Positions 9,851-21,955 of a stretch of DNA of 64,000 nt are shown piece by piece; the stretch's first letter is position 1; each line of letters begins with the position of its first letter. The stretch covers positions 24,757,780-24,821,779 of the forward strand of contig NC_133334.1 in assembly GCF_042186555.1 (NCBI RefSeq), written 5' to 3'. The DNA comes from Aquarana catesbeiana (taxonomy: Eukaryota > Chordata > Amphibia > Anura > Ranidae). Made by a program: the position numbers and the translations under genes. The notes under the pieces are model-generated. The model worked only from the letters and a program-made list of their open reading frames with translations, was not told the origin of the DNA and ran no database searches.

Positions 9851-11783
9851 ATAGGCAGCAGGGCCGGTACAAGGGGTGGGCGGGAGGATCGGCTGCCCTG
9901 GGCAGGGTGTGGGAGGAGTGTGGGAGGGGGGCTCTAGGTCGCCGACAGCAGCATGAGCATGCAGAGAATATTTAGGTTATGGCTCCACTCAATTGGACAG
10001 TCTGCCCAAAAAGTGGGCTGAGGATGCACCCATACATATTGCTTGCCTCCTCTCTACAGCGGCAACCACATTCTGGCACAGAGGGAGAAAAATTCATTCT
10101 ACTGGCCTTGATTTCTCATCAGTCTGGCTGGCTGGATCGGGCTGTGACACTGAGAGCTCCTCTACAGGTGGGCGGAGCAAGATGATACAACAGTGCAGTT
10201 CCGATCATTGCTTTCCGCCCCCTGCATACATCATACAGCTCTCCCAACATGAAGATCTCACAGGATGGATGTTAGTTTTCTTCCATGTGAGTCCCCACTG
10301 CTCTGCCTTCCAAACTCTACCTGGCTGTGCTGTAAACTCGCCCTGTACTTTGCAGAGCAGGTTTACAAAAAGTGAAGAACAATTCTTATATATGTTGGGA
10401 ATATACTGGGACTTTTCATTTGTTAATGTTCTCTGCTGATCCATCTAGTACTTGTGTATAGGGAGGGGATCCAGTGCTTAACTAACTCCCCCCAGCTGTC
10501 TCCCATCCTAAACACAGGATATGTCTCACTAACAGCAGTGTACTTACTATATTATTTGCCTGATATAAGCTGGGTGCAATGAAAAAATAAATACCTGTCC
10601 CTATTAGCTCAGTCTCCTGTCAGTCTATTGAGCCCTCCCCTGCTCTGTCAGCCCCACATTCCCAGAAAAGAGCTGAGGTGTTAGCATAGAGCTCTGTACA
10701 TGTGCAGACTGGGGATAAAGGCTGGGGAAACATTATTTCAGCAAGCTGCAAATGCCATCGATGTTGTTGGGAATCAGAGCCCCCTGTGTGTCAGAGCCCC
10801 CTGTGTGTCAGAGCCCCCCTGTGTGTCAGAGCCCCCTGTGTGTCAGAGCCCCCCTGTGTGTCAGAGCCCCCCTGTGTGTCAGAGCCCCCTGTGTGTCAGA
10901 GCCCCCCTGTGTGTCAGAGCCCCCCTGTGTGTCAGAGCCCCCCTGTGTGTCAGAGCCCCCTGTGTGTCAGAGCCCCCTGTGTGTCAGAGCCCCCTGTGTG
11001 TCAGAGCCCCCCTGTGTGTCAGAGCCCCCCTGTGTGTCAGAGCCCCCTGTGTGTCAGAGCCCCCTGTGTGTCAGAGCCCCCCTGTGTGTCAGAGCCCCCT
11101 GTGTGTCAGAGCCCCCCTGTGTGTCAGAGCCCCCTGTGTGTCAGAGCCCCCCTGTGTGTCAGAGCCCCCCTGTGTGTCAGAGCCCCCTGTGTGTCAGAGC
11201 CCCCCTGTGTGTCAGAGCCCCCTGTGTGTCAGAGCCCCCCTGTGTGTCAGAGCCCCCTGTGTGTCAGAGCGTGTCCTCCTCATTCTCTTTCCCATGTTGA
11301 CTTTAGACAGCAGAGCAGAAAGTAGAGGAGTCCAGTGTGCTGAAGTGTGGAGAATGTGTGATCCTGTTTTTCATAGGCTATTGAGTTTGGCTAAATCTGC
11401 TAGTACATCTAACACTACCCTCCTTCCCAGACTGACTATGCTGCTATCAGCTGTGCCTTCTGTGCTCCTTTATCCAGATTGGGGGCACTCTAATACAGGA
11501 CATATGCCACTGGCCAGATCGCCAGGTGAAAACAGAGGGGAAAAGCCTAAAATAAAACTAATGCAGCCACCACATCTAATGATTGTTAAACTGCAATATA
11601 TAACATATTGGGTTTTATACCAGTCTTCTGAACCCTATTTCCACAATCCTTAATATGTTTTTTTTTTCCATTCCTGAGCTCTGCATCACTTGCTACTGAA
11701 CCCTTGCACTGTAAATGGGGGGGGGGGGAGGGCGCAATTTGGTATGTTCGCACTGGGTGACCTTGTCCCGGCACTGCTGCTAG
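9851..11783. mobile_element. hAT-like element with CAGGGCCGG ends and internal minisatellite
   Basis: The left end AGCAGGGCCGGTACAAGG (near 9857) is matched by the reverse complement of CCTTGTCCCGGCACTGCT near 11761-11778. The body has no recognisable transposase. I did not find a clear 8-bp target duplication, so the superfamily is tentative. A 17/18-bp minisatellite sits inside it. Confidence 0.55.
10775..11270. repeat. 17/18-bp CAGAGCCCCCTGTGTGT minisatellite
   Basis: About 28 units. Each has either five or six C in the run, so 17- and 18-bp units alternate irregularly. All three plus-strand frames stay open across the array, each switching between peptides such as PLCVRA, PVCQS and CVSEP. 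These overlapping frames (317, 207 and 182 codons) are artefacts of the array. Confidence 0.95.
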
Positions 11784-11785
11784 GT

Positions 11786-12304
11786 GTCACTGATTGGCAC
11801 CACTGGTGGGCATTGATAGGTGACACTTGTGGGCATTGATAGTTGGCACTCATGGGCATTGATACATGGCATGGGTGGGCACTGTGGGCACTGTCAGGTG
11901 GCAATGTGTCAGGTGGCACTGGCAGGGGGTACTTGTGGCACAATCGAGGCATTATTGCCTCCTCCTCTTCGGGACCGATGTCTCTTGCTAACGAGCCGGT
12001 GATCGGCTTTTTTTTCTCCTCGCACTGTCAGCGCGAGGAGGAAAAAAAAACGATCACAGAGCTTTTGTTTTGATCATGTGATCAGCTGTCATTGGCTGAC
12101 AGTTGATCACATGGTAAGGGGCCGGGACCGGCCCCTTACTTGGATCGGTGATCAGCCGAGTCTCAGTGACTCGGTGATCACATCGCGCTCGGTGCTCGCC
12201 CTGCAGGGCGCGTGCACAGGGGAGGCCGTCATATGACGGCCTCCCGGGAATTAAGGTCCACGCTGTAGCCGTCATTCGGCTATAGCGCGGATATCAAGCG
12301 GTTA
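11786..12304 (-). mobile_element. Family B MITE, minus strand, partial
   Basis: It ends CAAGCGGTTAA at 12304, and on the minus strand reads like family B: CGCTATAGCCGAATGACGGC, the GGGGCCGGTCCCGGCCCC palindrome, the CTCCTCGCGCTGACAG hairpin, then the GGTGGCACT/CAGTGCC array. Its far end is missing; it meets the hAT-like element near 11784. Confidence 0.75.
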
Positions 12305-13563
12305 AAGATGATATTTTATCTATTTCTGAGTGGGTGGTCTGTCAAAGTCCCGATTGAGGGGGTTATTCCTTTGTTCCTATGCCCCCGCCCCCGTCCCCAT
12401 TGTACTTGCCTCTGTGGATGCAGAGCTGTCAGTGCCCACGCATGGCGTGGCGATCCCGGGAAGTGATGAATTGATATTCATGCTCTTCTCCCACTTCTTT
12501 TTGCAGTACTTCCAGGATGGAGTAGAGCGTTGCTCTTTGCTGGCGCTGACCAATCAGAATAACTCTGACCTGTCCTAGAAGCACTGCAGTAAGAAGAGGG
12601 GGGATTTTAAACCTGTGGACACCTGCACCAGCTTTGTGGGCACTGATAGCTCATCACCCACGGTGGTAAGTACAAAAGCAGCCAGCAAATACGTGTTTTG
12701 TTGCAAAACAAAAGAGCTGAAACACCCTGTAAAAAAAAAAAAAAAAAAAGTGCCAATCTCTGCACCCAATAAAGGTGCGGGAACTTTTTGTGTTGTGCAA
12801 AAAAAAATAAAAACCGTGCAGCAATGCGATGCACAGGTGTCAATGGGGCCTTTTTAAATTTTTTTTTATACAAGATTTTAGGTTTCAAAAACACTTTTAG
12901 TACCTAAATAGTACTTTTTGCTTATTATTATAACTTTTTTTATGGGAAAGGTCAGAATCAAAAGAATGATGACTGAGAAGGAAAGTGGTACAGAGGGCTC
13001 TGGTTCCAAAAGATGGATAGTTCCTCTAAATTAGGAGCATCAACCCTGACAGCGTGCATGAGACTTCAACCTCCATACAACCAATCAGATCGTCCCGTGT
13101 GTGCTCAGCAGAGACACATGCAAGACCATCTACCACCGCAAATCATTAGGCAGCTGTAAACACGTGCTCAAAATGTCTCCGCCCCTCTCGATTTAGCTAG
13201 GCACAGTAGAAATCCCGCCTGCCGACCAACCACGCCTCCCATGGGCGTTACCGCTGCCAAGGCCGGCCCCTGTGTCTGAGAGAGACGTGGAGAGGAATGG
13301 CTGTGGGTTTTATTGACTGTCATTGTCATGTGACCGCTGATGAGTTTCTGCCAATTTTGTAACTATATAAACTATCCGAAAGGGAAAGTAGTCACCAGTC
13401 CGCTGACAGCTCCGAGCTACCACGGTTTATAATCTTGTCTCTAATAAAGCAAACGGAGATCAGAGCGGCGGCCATTTTTCTGACGACGAAAATGCCTAGG
13501 AACTTAGGCAGGTGACTCCACCAAGATGTCCCCATTAGTGGAGACAGGTTCTTGTCAGTGAGC
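12305..13563. other. Unassigned non-coding stretch with a weak LTR-like segment
   Basis: No gene is supported. Poly-A and poly-T runs lie at 12731-12749 and 12858-12866. Around 13362-13450 an AACTATATAAACTATC motif is followed about 80 bp later by AATAAAG, spaced as in an LTR promoter/polyadenylation pair. I found no paired LTR, primer-binding site or retroviral frame. Confidence 0.35.
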
Positions 13564-13578
13564 GTGATATAACTTTGT

Positions 13579-14542
13579 TATAAAAGAATGAATCCGCGCT
13601 TAGGACAGAGTAAGAGCTGCTGCCTATCTCTAATTAGTACCCCTAAGGGTCTAATTTTACAATAGATGAGTAGAATGAGAACGTGGATGGCGCTGCTCTT
13701 AATGCTAATTACTGGGTGCAATAAAAGAGAATAGAATATCCCAGGATTCACACTGAATAGAAATAACTTTGATATATAAAACCTCCAATAATATCAAACC
13801 TTACTAAAAATTTTTTGGCTGAGAAATAGGCCAAGTAATCATGGATAAGCAAATTAAACAAACTCACCAGTAATCACAAAATTAGGTGTGTTCCCCCTAT
13901 GGGGTATGAGTGTCATCCAAAGTGAAAATATATACCAAGGTGAGAAAATATAAATGAAAGGATCCCTAGTTGTAGCAGTATCTACATATCCCCTTCCGTG
14001 TTTATATTTGTAAGATTTCCTGCATATAAACACGGAAGGGGATATGTAGATACTGCACTAACCACATTTGCACAACAAATATATCTTTCCTTATTAATGT
14101 CCCAATACTTTTGAATATCCTTTGGTGCCATTTTGTCCCAATACTTTTGGGTTAAAAGTTATTTTTATTTTTTGATTTTTCCCTTTCTTACACTGATTTT
14201 TGGTTTGCACTGTTTTACTTTAATTCTCTACAACTAGGGATCCTTTCATTTATATTTTCTCACCTTGGTATATATTTTCACTTTGGATGACACTCATACC
14301 CCATAGGGGGAACACACCTAATTTTGTGATTACTGGTGAGTTTGTTTAATTTGCTTATCCATGATTACTTGGCCTATTTCTCAGCCAAAAAATTTTTAGT
14401 AAGGTTTGATATTATTGGAGGTTTTATATATCAAAGTTATTTCTATTCAGTGTGAATCCTGGGATATTCTATTCTCTTTTATTGCACCCAGTAATTAGCA
14501 TTAAGAGCAGCGCCATCCACGTTCTCATTCTACTCATCTACT
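13579..14542. mobile_element. Foldback retroposon-like insertion with 15-bp target duplication
   Basis: The perfect 15-mer GTGATATAACTTTGT flanks the insert (13564-13578 and 14543-14557). Two arms of about 315 bp (about 13663-13978 and 14228-14541) are near-perfect inverted repeats. The loop holds a second hairpin, with ATCTACATATCCCCTTCCGT at 13979-14003 pairing near 14030-14058. No coding frame. Long perfect duplication plus inverted end units recalls Penelope-like elements, but no reverse transcriptase or clear ribozyme core is present. Confidence 0.75.
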
Positions 14543-14599
14543 GTGATATAACTTTGTGACTACAGGGCATAGTAACTGATTGGCAAATTCTTATTTGAC

Positions 14600-15923
14600 A
14601 ATTATTAGAATGTTGTTACGTTGGCAGAAGGGCACGTACAGGCAGATTATTGTACCTGGACGTTGCCCTTTAGGAAGCAGTTTGCGGGCGCACGCGCCGG
14701 TGTCTTGCCAAGAAAGTTCCTCCCGGCGGATAAGGGCCCCCCCCCGTACTGCGCAGGCGCAGCGCTTGCGCAGTACGAACTACTAGGAGCCGCCGAAGAT
14801 AGCTGAAGCTGAAAATCTTCAATCAGCTGTACACGGCGCCTGGGTTCAGGTTGAAGCCCCACCATCCAAGTGGACCTAGAGGGAGAATAAAAAAGTGCCG
14901 AGCGAAGCGAGGCCGTGCCCGAAGCGCAGCGAGCCTGCGAGGAGCCCTCTTACAGGCGCCGTGTACAGCTGATTTCAAACTATTCGGCTATTTCCGCTGG
15001 CTCCTACTGCGCAGGCGGGGGGGGGGTCCTTATCCGCCGAGGGGAACTTTCTCGCCAGAACACCGGGCGCTACCTTCGTGAGTGTGATTGCAGGTCCTGC
15101 GGACTCAATGTCCGCGGGGATACCCGCTATCATCTCACGAAGAGGAAGAACGGGGAAATGCTGATGTAAACAAGCATTTCCCCGTTCTGCATAGTGGCAG
15201 GACACTGATCACAGCACCCTGTAATCGGGAGCGGTGATCAGTGTCATGTCACACATAGCCCCTCCCCCCCACAGTTAGAATCATTCCCTAGGACACACTT
15301 AACCCCTTCACCGGCCCCTAATGGTTAACCCCTTCCCTGCCAGTCACATTTAGACAGTAATCAATCCATTTTTAATCGCACTGATCGCTGTATGAATGTG
15401 AATGGTCCCATCTGTCCGCCATAAGGTCGCAGTTATGATAAAAATGATCGTCGCCATTACTAGTAAAAAAAAAAAAATATTAATAAAAATGCCATAGAAC
15501 TATCCCCTATTTTGTGGATGCTATAACTTTTGCACAAACCAATCAATAAACGCTTATTGTGATTTTTTTTTTTTTTTACCAAAAATATGTAGAACAATAC
15601 GTATCGGCCTAAACTGAGGAAAAAAAATGTTTTTTTATATATTTTTTGGGGATATTTATTATAGCAAAAAAGTAAAAAATAATGAATTTTTTTTCAAAAT
15701 TGTCGCTATTGTTTTGTTTATAGCGCAAAAAATAAAAACCGCAGAGGTGATCAAATACCACCAAAAGAAAGCTCTATTTGTGGGGGAAAAAAAGGACGTC
15801 AATTTTTTTTTTTGGGAGCCACGTCGCACGACCGCACAATTGTCAGTTAAAGCGACGCAGTGCCGAATCGCAAAAAACGCTCTGGTCTCTGGTCTTTTGC
15901 CAGCCAAATGGTCCGGGGCTTAA
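14600..15923 (-). mobile_element. Family A TTAA MITE, right duplicate
   Basis: This is the paralogue of 1-1111 and shows about 200 bp more of its left part (GTACCTGGACGTTGCCC, GCGGGCGCACGCGCCGG). A GC-rich foldback lies inside: TACTGCGCAGGCG at 14747 pairs with sequence near 14775-14785, and TAGGAGCCGCCGAA near 14792 is related to the complement of the block at 14990-15010. No intact TTAA boundary was found at the left. Confidence 0.65.
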
Positions 15924-16005
15924 TATGGAGTTTCGTTTGTTTTTTTTAGTCACTTTTTGGATTATTATTATTGGAAGAAAAGCTCTGGGAATCGTAAGGG
16001 GGGCT

Positions 16006-16618
16006 CCACTGGGGACACCTGATGCGAGGGGGAGCTCCGCCGGGGACTCCTGATGCGAGGGGGGGCTCCGCCGGGGACTCCTGATGCGAGGGGGGGCTCC
16101 GCCGGGGACTCCTGATGCGAGGGGGGGCTCCGCCGGGGACTCCTGATGCGAGGGGGGGCTCCGCCGGGGACTCCTGATGCGAGGGGGGCTCCGCCGGGGA
16201 CTCCTGATGCGAGGGGGGGCTCCGCCGGGGACTCCTGATGCGAGGGGGGGCTCCGCCGGGGACTCCTGATGCGAGGGGGGGCTCCGCCGGGGACTCCTGA
16301 TGCGAGGGGGGGCTTCGCCGGGGACTCCTGATGCGAGGTGGAGCTCCGCCGGGGACTCCTGATGCGAGGTGGAGCTCCGCCGGGGACTCCTGATGCGAGG
16401 TGGAGCTCCGCCGGGGACTCCTGATGCGAGGGGGGGCTCCGCCGGGGACTCCTGGTGTGAGGGGGGGCTCCGCCGGGGACTCCTGGTGTGAGGGGGGGCT
16501 CCGCCGGGGACTCCTGGTGTGAGGGGGGGCTCCGCCGGGGACTCCTGGTGTGAGGGGGGGCTCCGCCGGGGACTCCTGGTGTGAGGGGGGGCTCCGCCGG
16601 GGACTCCTGGTGTGAGGT
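16006..16618. repeat. 31-bp GC-rich minisatellite, right duplicate
   Basis: Same unit and same two-block order (TGATGCGA units then TGGTGTGA units) as 1191-1748. It has about 20 units, one of them missing a G near 16183. The left copy has more TGGTGTGA units and fewer TGATGCGA units, so both blocks changed length after the duplication. Confidence 0.95.
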
Positions 16619-17440
16619 GGGGGCTCTTTAATCATCCTGACACCATAACAACCATGGTGCCGGGATGATTGAAGTGCTAACACCAGGTGTTTGGAATAAC
16701 TTTATCTGATGATTGTTAAACTTTCTAGAATACACATATTTTTATTGTGTAGGATCTGGGGCTGCTGTTGCGTCATTTCCCTCTCCCCCTTTCCCCCTCT
16801 CCCCATCTCCCCCTCTCCCCCTCTCCCCCTTTCCCTCTCCATCATTCATCTCAGACTCTAACCACACCCTCTTGAGTCACGCCCACCATGTCACGTAAAC
16901 CACGCCCATTTTTCGCCACGGCACACTTGTATATTTTCCCTAAGCCACGCCTACAACGAATGCCACGCCCCCTAATTATGGTACGGCTCCGCCTACAGCC
17001 ACAAAAGTGTTCCACATTTTTTTTTTTTTTTTTTTTTTTACAATGTTGGCAACTATGATAACCCCTGTCAGATTTTTTTTTTTTTTTTCACCATTTGTGT
17101 CCCAATGCAGGGAGACTTCCCTTCACTTCCTGTCCCATAGCCAAAAAAGGAAGTGAGAGGAAATACCAGAAAATGAGGGGAATCCCTTGGGGACCCCCAG
17201 GTCACCAGAACTCATGCCCCATTGGAAGATTTCCCCCTCTATTACTTTTCAGGGGACAATCCAAAAATGTGGGATCTTCTTTATTTTCCTTTTCAATGAT
17301 AATGGTAAACAGGACAAACAGAGGGAGAATCTCCATAATGGGGGCAGAGACAGCAATCAAAATTGACAGGTGTTCTAATCTCTCTGCCCTCTATCTAAAA
17401 AAAAAAACCAAAAAACAAAAGTTTTGCCTTTAGTTATACT

Positions 17441-18423
17441 TTAACCACTTGAGGTCCGTGCTGTAGCCGAATGACGGCCCCAGCGTGGACCTGAATTTCC
17501 GGGAGGCCATCATAGGACGTCCTCCCCTTTGCGCGCTCCCAGCGCTCCCCCTGCAGGGCACGCGCGGCGTGATTAACCGAGACTCGGGTGATCACCGATC
17601 CGAGTAAGGGGCCGATCGCGGCCCCTTACCACGTAATCAGCTGTCAGCCAATGACATCTGATCACGTGTGTAAACAAAAGCTCGGTAATTGTTTTTTTTT
17701 CTCCTCACGCTGACAGTGTGAGGAGAAAAAAAAGCTGATCACCGGCTTATGTTCAAGGGACATCGGTCCCGAAGAGGAAGGAGGCACATCTGCCTCCTCC
17801 TCTGTGCTTGCCAGTGCCACCTGCCAGTGCCACCTGTCAATTCCCACAAGTGCCACCTATCAATGCCCACCAGTGGTGCCAATCAGTGCCACCTAGCAGT
17901 GCTGCCTTTCAGTGTAACCTATCAGTGCCCATCACTGCCAGTTATCAGTGCCACCTATCAGTGCCACTTCTCAGTGCCCACCAATGCCACCTATCAATGC
18001 CCTTCAGTGCCACCTCTCAGTGTCACCTCTCAGTGCCCACCAGTGCTGCCCTATCGGTGCCCATCAGTGCAGCCCATCGGTGCCTATCAGTGTAGCCTAT
18101 TGGTGACCATCAGTGCAGCCTCATCAGCGTACATCAATGAAGGAGAAAAATGACCTGTTTGCAACATTTTATAACAAAATATAAAAAAAAAATATATATA
18201 TTTTTTTAAATTCAGTCTTTTTAAATTTTTTTAACAAAAAATAAAAACCGCAGAGGTGATCGAATGCCACCAAAAGAAACCTCTATTTGTGGGAAAAAAT
18301 GATAAAAATTTAATTTGGGTACAGTGTTGTATGACCGCGCAATGGTCATTCAAAGTGCGACAGCGCTGAAAGCTGAAAATTGGTCTGGAGGGGGGTTTAA
18401 GTGCCCAGTAAACAAGTGGTTAA
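17441..18423 (+). mobile_element. Family B TTAA MITE, right duplicate
   Basis: TTAACCACTTGAGG begins at 17441 and AACAAGTGGTTAA ends at 18423. It is the paralogue of 2557-3536 with a few substitutions, for example CAGTGTAACC here against TAGTGTAACC at 3026. Confidence 0.8.
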
Positions 18424-18697
18424 CCACTTCAGCCCTGGAAGATTTGGCTGCTGAATGACCAGGCCATTTTTTGCGATTCGGCACTGCGTCATTTTAATTG
18501 ACAATTGCGCGGTCGTGCGACGTTGCACCCAAACAAAATTGACGTCCTTTTTTCCCCACAAATAGAGCTTTCTTTTGGTGGTATTTGATCACCTCTGCGG
18601 TTTTTATTTTTTGCGCTATAAACAAAAAAAGAGCGACCATTTTGAAAAAAAAAACAATATTTTGTACTTTTTGCTGTAATAAATATCCCCATTTTTG
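18420..18697 (+). mobile_element. Family A MITE fragment, right duplicate
   Basis: It starts on the TTAA shared with family B at 18420-18423 and is truncated by Tc1, exactly as at 3533-3812. The junction is therefore older than the duplication. Confidence 0.8.
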
Positions 18698-19510
18698 GGG
18701 ATGAGACCAAAATAAACTTACTTGGTTCAGATGGTGTCAAGCCTGTGTGGCGGTACCAGGTGAGGAGTACAAAGACAAGTGTTTTTTGCCTACAGTCAAG
18801 CATGGTGGTGGGAGTGTCATGGTCTGGGGCTGCATGAGTGCTGCCAGCACTGGGGAGCTACAGTTCATTGAGGGAACCATGAATGCCAAAATGTACTGTC
18901 ACATACTGAAGTCGAGCATGATCCCCTCCCTTCAGAGACTTAACCGCAGGGCAGTATTCCAACATGATAACGACCCCAAACACACCTCCATGACGACCAC
19001 TGCCTTGCTAAAGAAGCTGAGGGTAAAGGTGATGGACTGGCCAAGCATGTCTCCAGACCTAAACCCTATTGAGCATCTGTGGGGCATCCTCAAACGGAAG
19101 GTGGAGGAGCGCAAGGTCTCCAACATCCACCAGCTCTGTGATGTCGTCATGGAGGAGTGGAAGAGAACTCCAGTGGCACCCTGTGAAGCTCTGGTGAACT
19201 CCATGCCCAAGAGGGTTAAGGCAGTGCTGGAAAATAATGGTGGCCACACAAAATATTGACACTTTGGGACCAATTTGGACATTTTCACTTTTTCACAATT
19301 TTCAGGGGTGTACTCACTTTTGTTGCCAGCGGTTTAAACATTAATGGCTGTGTGTTGAGTTATTTTGAGGGGACAGCAAATTTACACTGTTATACAAGCT
19401 GTACACTCACTACTTTACATTGTAGCAATGTGTCATTTCTTCAGTGTTGTCACATGAAAAGATAATAAAATATTTACAAAATGTGAGGGGTGTACTCGCT
19501 TATTTTTTAT
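18698..19510 (+). pseudogene. 5'-truncated Tc1/mariner transposase, copy 2
   Basis: Paralogue of 3813-4625. The frame 18747-19259 encodes the same 170-residue C-terminal part, with FQHDNDPKHT and SPDLNPIEHLW spaced as DD34E. It reads VEERKV where copy 1 reads VEECKV; ERK is the residue I expect in this family, so copy 1 carries the derived change. The first catalytic Asp (DETKI) is again in a different frame because of a 1-bp deletion upstream, and the N-terminal DNA-binding domain is absent. Confidence 0.9.
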
Positions 19511-19702
19511 GAATGGCATCAATTCATGTGTCATTATGTATTATTGCAATAGCTGTGATTGGCTATCACATGGTACAGGTGTGCTGTGATTAGCCCTGTC
19601 TGTACCATGTGATCACAGGGACCAATCACAGAGATCACAACAGTACACAATGATTGGCTATGACTATAAGCCATTGTGTACATTTGACATGTGATCACTG
19701 TG

Positions 19703-20341
19703 CAGTGCTGCCAACCTACCAGATTGAAATTTACTGACACAACATCCAAAATTTACTGGCACAGCCAAGTTTTTACTGGAATTTTCCAAAAGTAGATATT
19801 AACTTAAAAAAAATATATTTCTATCTTATTTTTGATATAGTAAGTAGCTCACGGGGCAAGAAATAAGAATGGGGAGGCACGCACACACATGAAACTGACT
19901 CTCACAATGACATTGACAGCAGTGTGCAGCAGCACAGATGATGAGGACACCTCAACGACACGACGCGTCTCCTCCTGAATCACAGTCTCTCTCCACACCA
20001 GGTGGTCCCTTCAGTCCAAACAGCACTGACAGCCCCACTCCTGTCCCACAGACCTGCACACGAGGCTCCGGCCGCTCTGCTCAGCTCCCTTGCACCATCA
20101 CACGACATGCTCAGGCACACCTGTGGTAGACCCGCCCCTTCCGGTGCTGCCCGAACACACTGTAGCAGGCACTTCAATAGTCTCGGCCGGCTCCAGACCA
20201 GAATTGTACATGTGCAGTATCAAGCCAACCGTCAGACATTTTTTACTGGCAACTTCTTCCTGTCACTGGCATTTACTGGCAGTAGAAAAGTGCCTGTTTT
20301 TTACTGGCTGCCAGTATAAATACTGATGGTTGGCAACAATG
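19703..20341. mobile_element. Non-autonomous hAT element with perfect 8-bp target duplication
   Basis: The target duplication TCACTGTG lies at 19695-19702 and 20342-20349. The ends CAGTGCTGCCAACC and GGTTGGCAACAATG form a 14-bp inverted repeat with two mismatches, of the CAGNGNTGCCAAC type known for hAT transposons. Subterminal TTACTGGCA or TTACTGACA words recur near both ends (19731, 19755, 19774, 20244, 20271, 20302), as expected for transposase-binding sites. There is no transposase frame. It is absent from the left duplicate. Confidence 0.9.
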
Positions 20342-20504
20342 TCACTGTGATTGGTCACAGCCATCACATGGTACCAGGGCCGGCCCGGTATAGCGATCTG
20401 TCTTCCGCTGTGTCTGGTGGACACAGCAGGTCACAGATTGTGCCACTGCACGGCCCCTGTTTTGTCACATATGGCGACCCATCACATTTGGCTTCCCGCT
20501 GGAG

Positions 20505-21955
20505 TGCGTATGAAGAGGCGGAGCTCTGAGTGCGTATGAAGAGGCGGAGCTCTGAGTGCGTATGAAGAGGAGGAGCTCTGAGTGTGTATGAAGAGGCGGA
20601 GCTCTGAGTGCGTATGAAGAGGAGGAGCTCTGAGTGCGTATGAAGAGGCAGAGCTCTGAGTGCGTATGAAGAGGAGGAGCTCTGAGTGTGTATGAAGAGG
20701 CGGAGCTCTGAGTGTGTATGAAGAGGCGGAGCTCTGAGTGTGTATGAAGAGGCGGAGCTCTGAGTGCGTATGAAGAGGCGGAGCTCTGAGTGTGTATGAA
20801 GAGGAGGAGCTCTGAGTGTGTATGAAGAGGCGGAGCTCTGAGTGTGTATGAAGAGGCAGAGCTCTGAGTGTGTATGAAGAGGAGGAGCTCTGAGTGTGTA
20901 TGAAGAGGAGGAGCTCTGAGTGTGTATGAAGAGGCAGAGCTCTGAGTGTGTATGAAGAGGAGGAGCTCTGAGTGTGTATGAAGAGGCGGAGCTCTGAGTG
21001 TGTATGAAGAGGCGGAGCTCTGAGTGTGTATGAAGAGGAGGAGCTCTGAGTGTGTATGAAGAGGAGGAGCTCTGAGTGTGTATGAAGAGGAGGAGCTCTG
21101 AGTGTGTATGAAGAGGCGGAGCTCTGAGTGCGTATGAAGAGGCGGAGCTCTGAGTGCGTATGAAGAGGCGGAGCTCTGAGTGCGTATGAAGAGGAGGAGC
21201 TCTGAGTGCGTATGAAGAGGCGGAGCTCTGAGTGCGTATGAAGAGGCGGAGCTCTGAGTGCGTATGAAGAGGCTCGGCTCTGAGTGTGTATGAAGAGGAG
21301 GAGCTCTGAGTGTGTATGAAGAGGCGGAGCCCTGAGTGTGTATGAAGAGGCGGAGCTCTGAGTGTGTATGAAGAGCCGGAGCACTGAGTGTGTATGAAGA
21401 GGCGGAGCCCTGAGTGTGGATGAAGAGGCGGAGCTCTGAGTGTGTATGAAGAGGCGGAGCTCTGAATGTGTATGAAGAGGCGGAGCTCTGAATGTGTATG
21501 AAGAGGCGGAGCTCTGAGTGTGTATGAAGAGGCGGAGCTCTGAGTGTGTATGAAGGGGCGGAGCTCTGAGTGTATGAAGAGGCGGAGCTCTGAGTGTGTA
21601 TGAAGAGGCGGAGCTCTGAGTGTGTATGAAGAGGAGGAGCTCTGCGTGTGTATGAAGAGGCGGAGTTCTGAGTGTGTATGAAGAGGTGAGCCCTGAGTGT
21701 GTATGAAGAGGTGGAGCTCTGAGTGTGTATGAAGAGGCGGAGCTCTGAGTGTGTATGAAGAGGTGGAGCCCTGAGTGTGTATGAAGAGGTGGAGCTCTGA
21801 GTGTGTATGAAGAGGCGAGGCTCTGAGTGTGTATGAAGAGGCGGAGCTCTGAGTGTGTATGAAGAGGTGGAGCCCTGAGTGTGTATGAAGAGGCGGAGCT
21901 CTAAGTGTGTATGAAGAGGAGGAGCTCTGAGTGTGTATAAAGGGGCGGAGCTCCT
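20505..21955. repeat. 26-bp minisatellite, about 56 units
   Basis: The unit is TATGAAGAGG, then CGGAGCTCTG, then AGTGTG (26 bp). Variation is concentrated at GCGG/GGAGG/GCAG and at GTGT/GCGT; units right of about 21380 are more diverged and include short ones. Nearly every unit has a GAGCTC site. Minus-strand Ser/His/Leu-rich frames such as 20482-21384 are array artefacts. Confidence 0.95.

Larger units (their letters stand above)
14811..20508. repeat. Right copy of the segmental duplication
   Basis: It has the same order of elements as 1-4976: family A MITE, 31-bp minisatellite, family B MITE, family A fragment, Tc1, then the GTGATTGGCT region. It differs by the hAT insertion at 19703-20341 and by the downstream junction, where the palindrome is replaced by the 26-bp minisatellite. 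Confidence 0.95.

Noticed and set aside
10700..11653. Three overlapping plus-strand frames of 182-317 codons with CVSEPP/PVCQS/PLCVRA repeats
   Set aside because: All three frames are open only because a 17/18-bp unit without stops is repeated; the frames have no non-repeat domain.
13290..13470. Solo LTR with TATATAAA and AATAAAG
   Set aside because: Spacing is suggestive, but I found no target duplication, no TG...CA bounded repeat pair and no primer-binding site.
20482..21384. 300-codon minus-strand frame rich in SSSYTLRAPPLHTH
   Set aside because: It follows the 26-bp minisatellite and ends where the array degenerates; it has no start context or domain.
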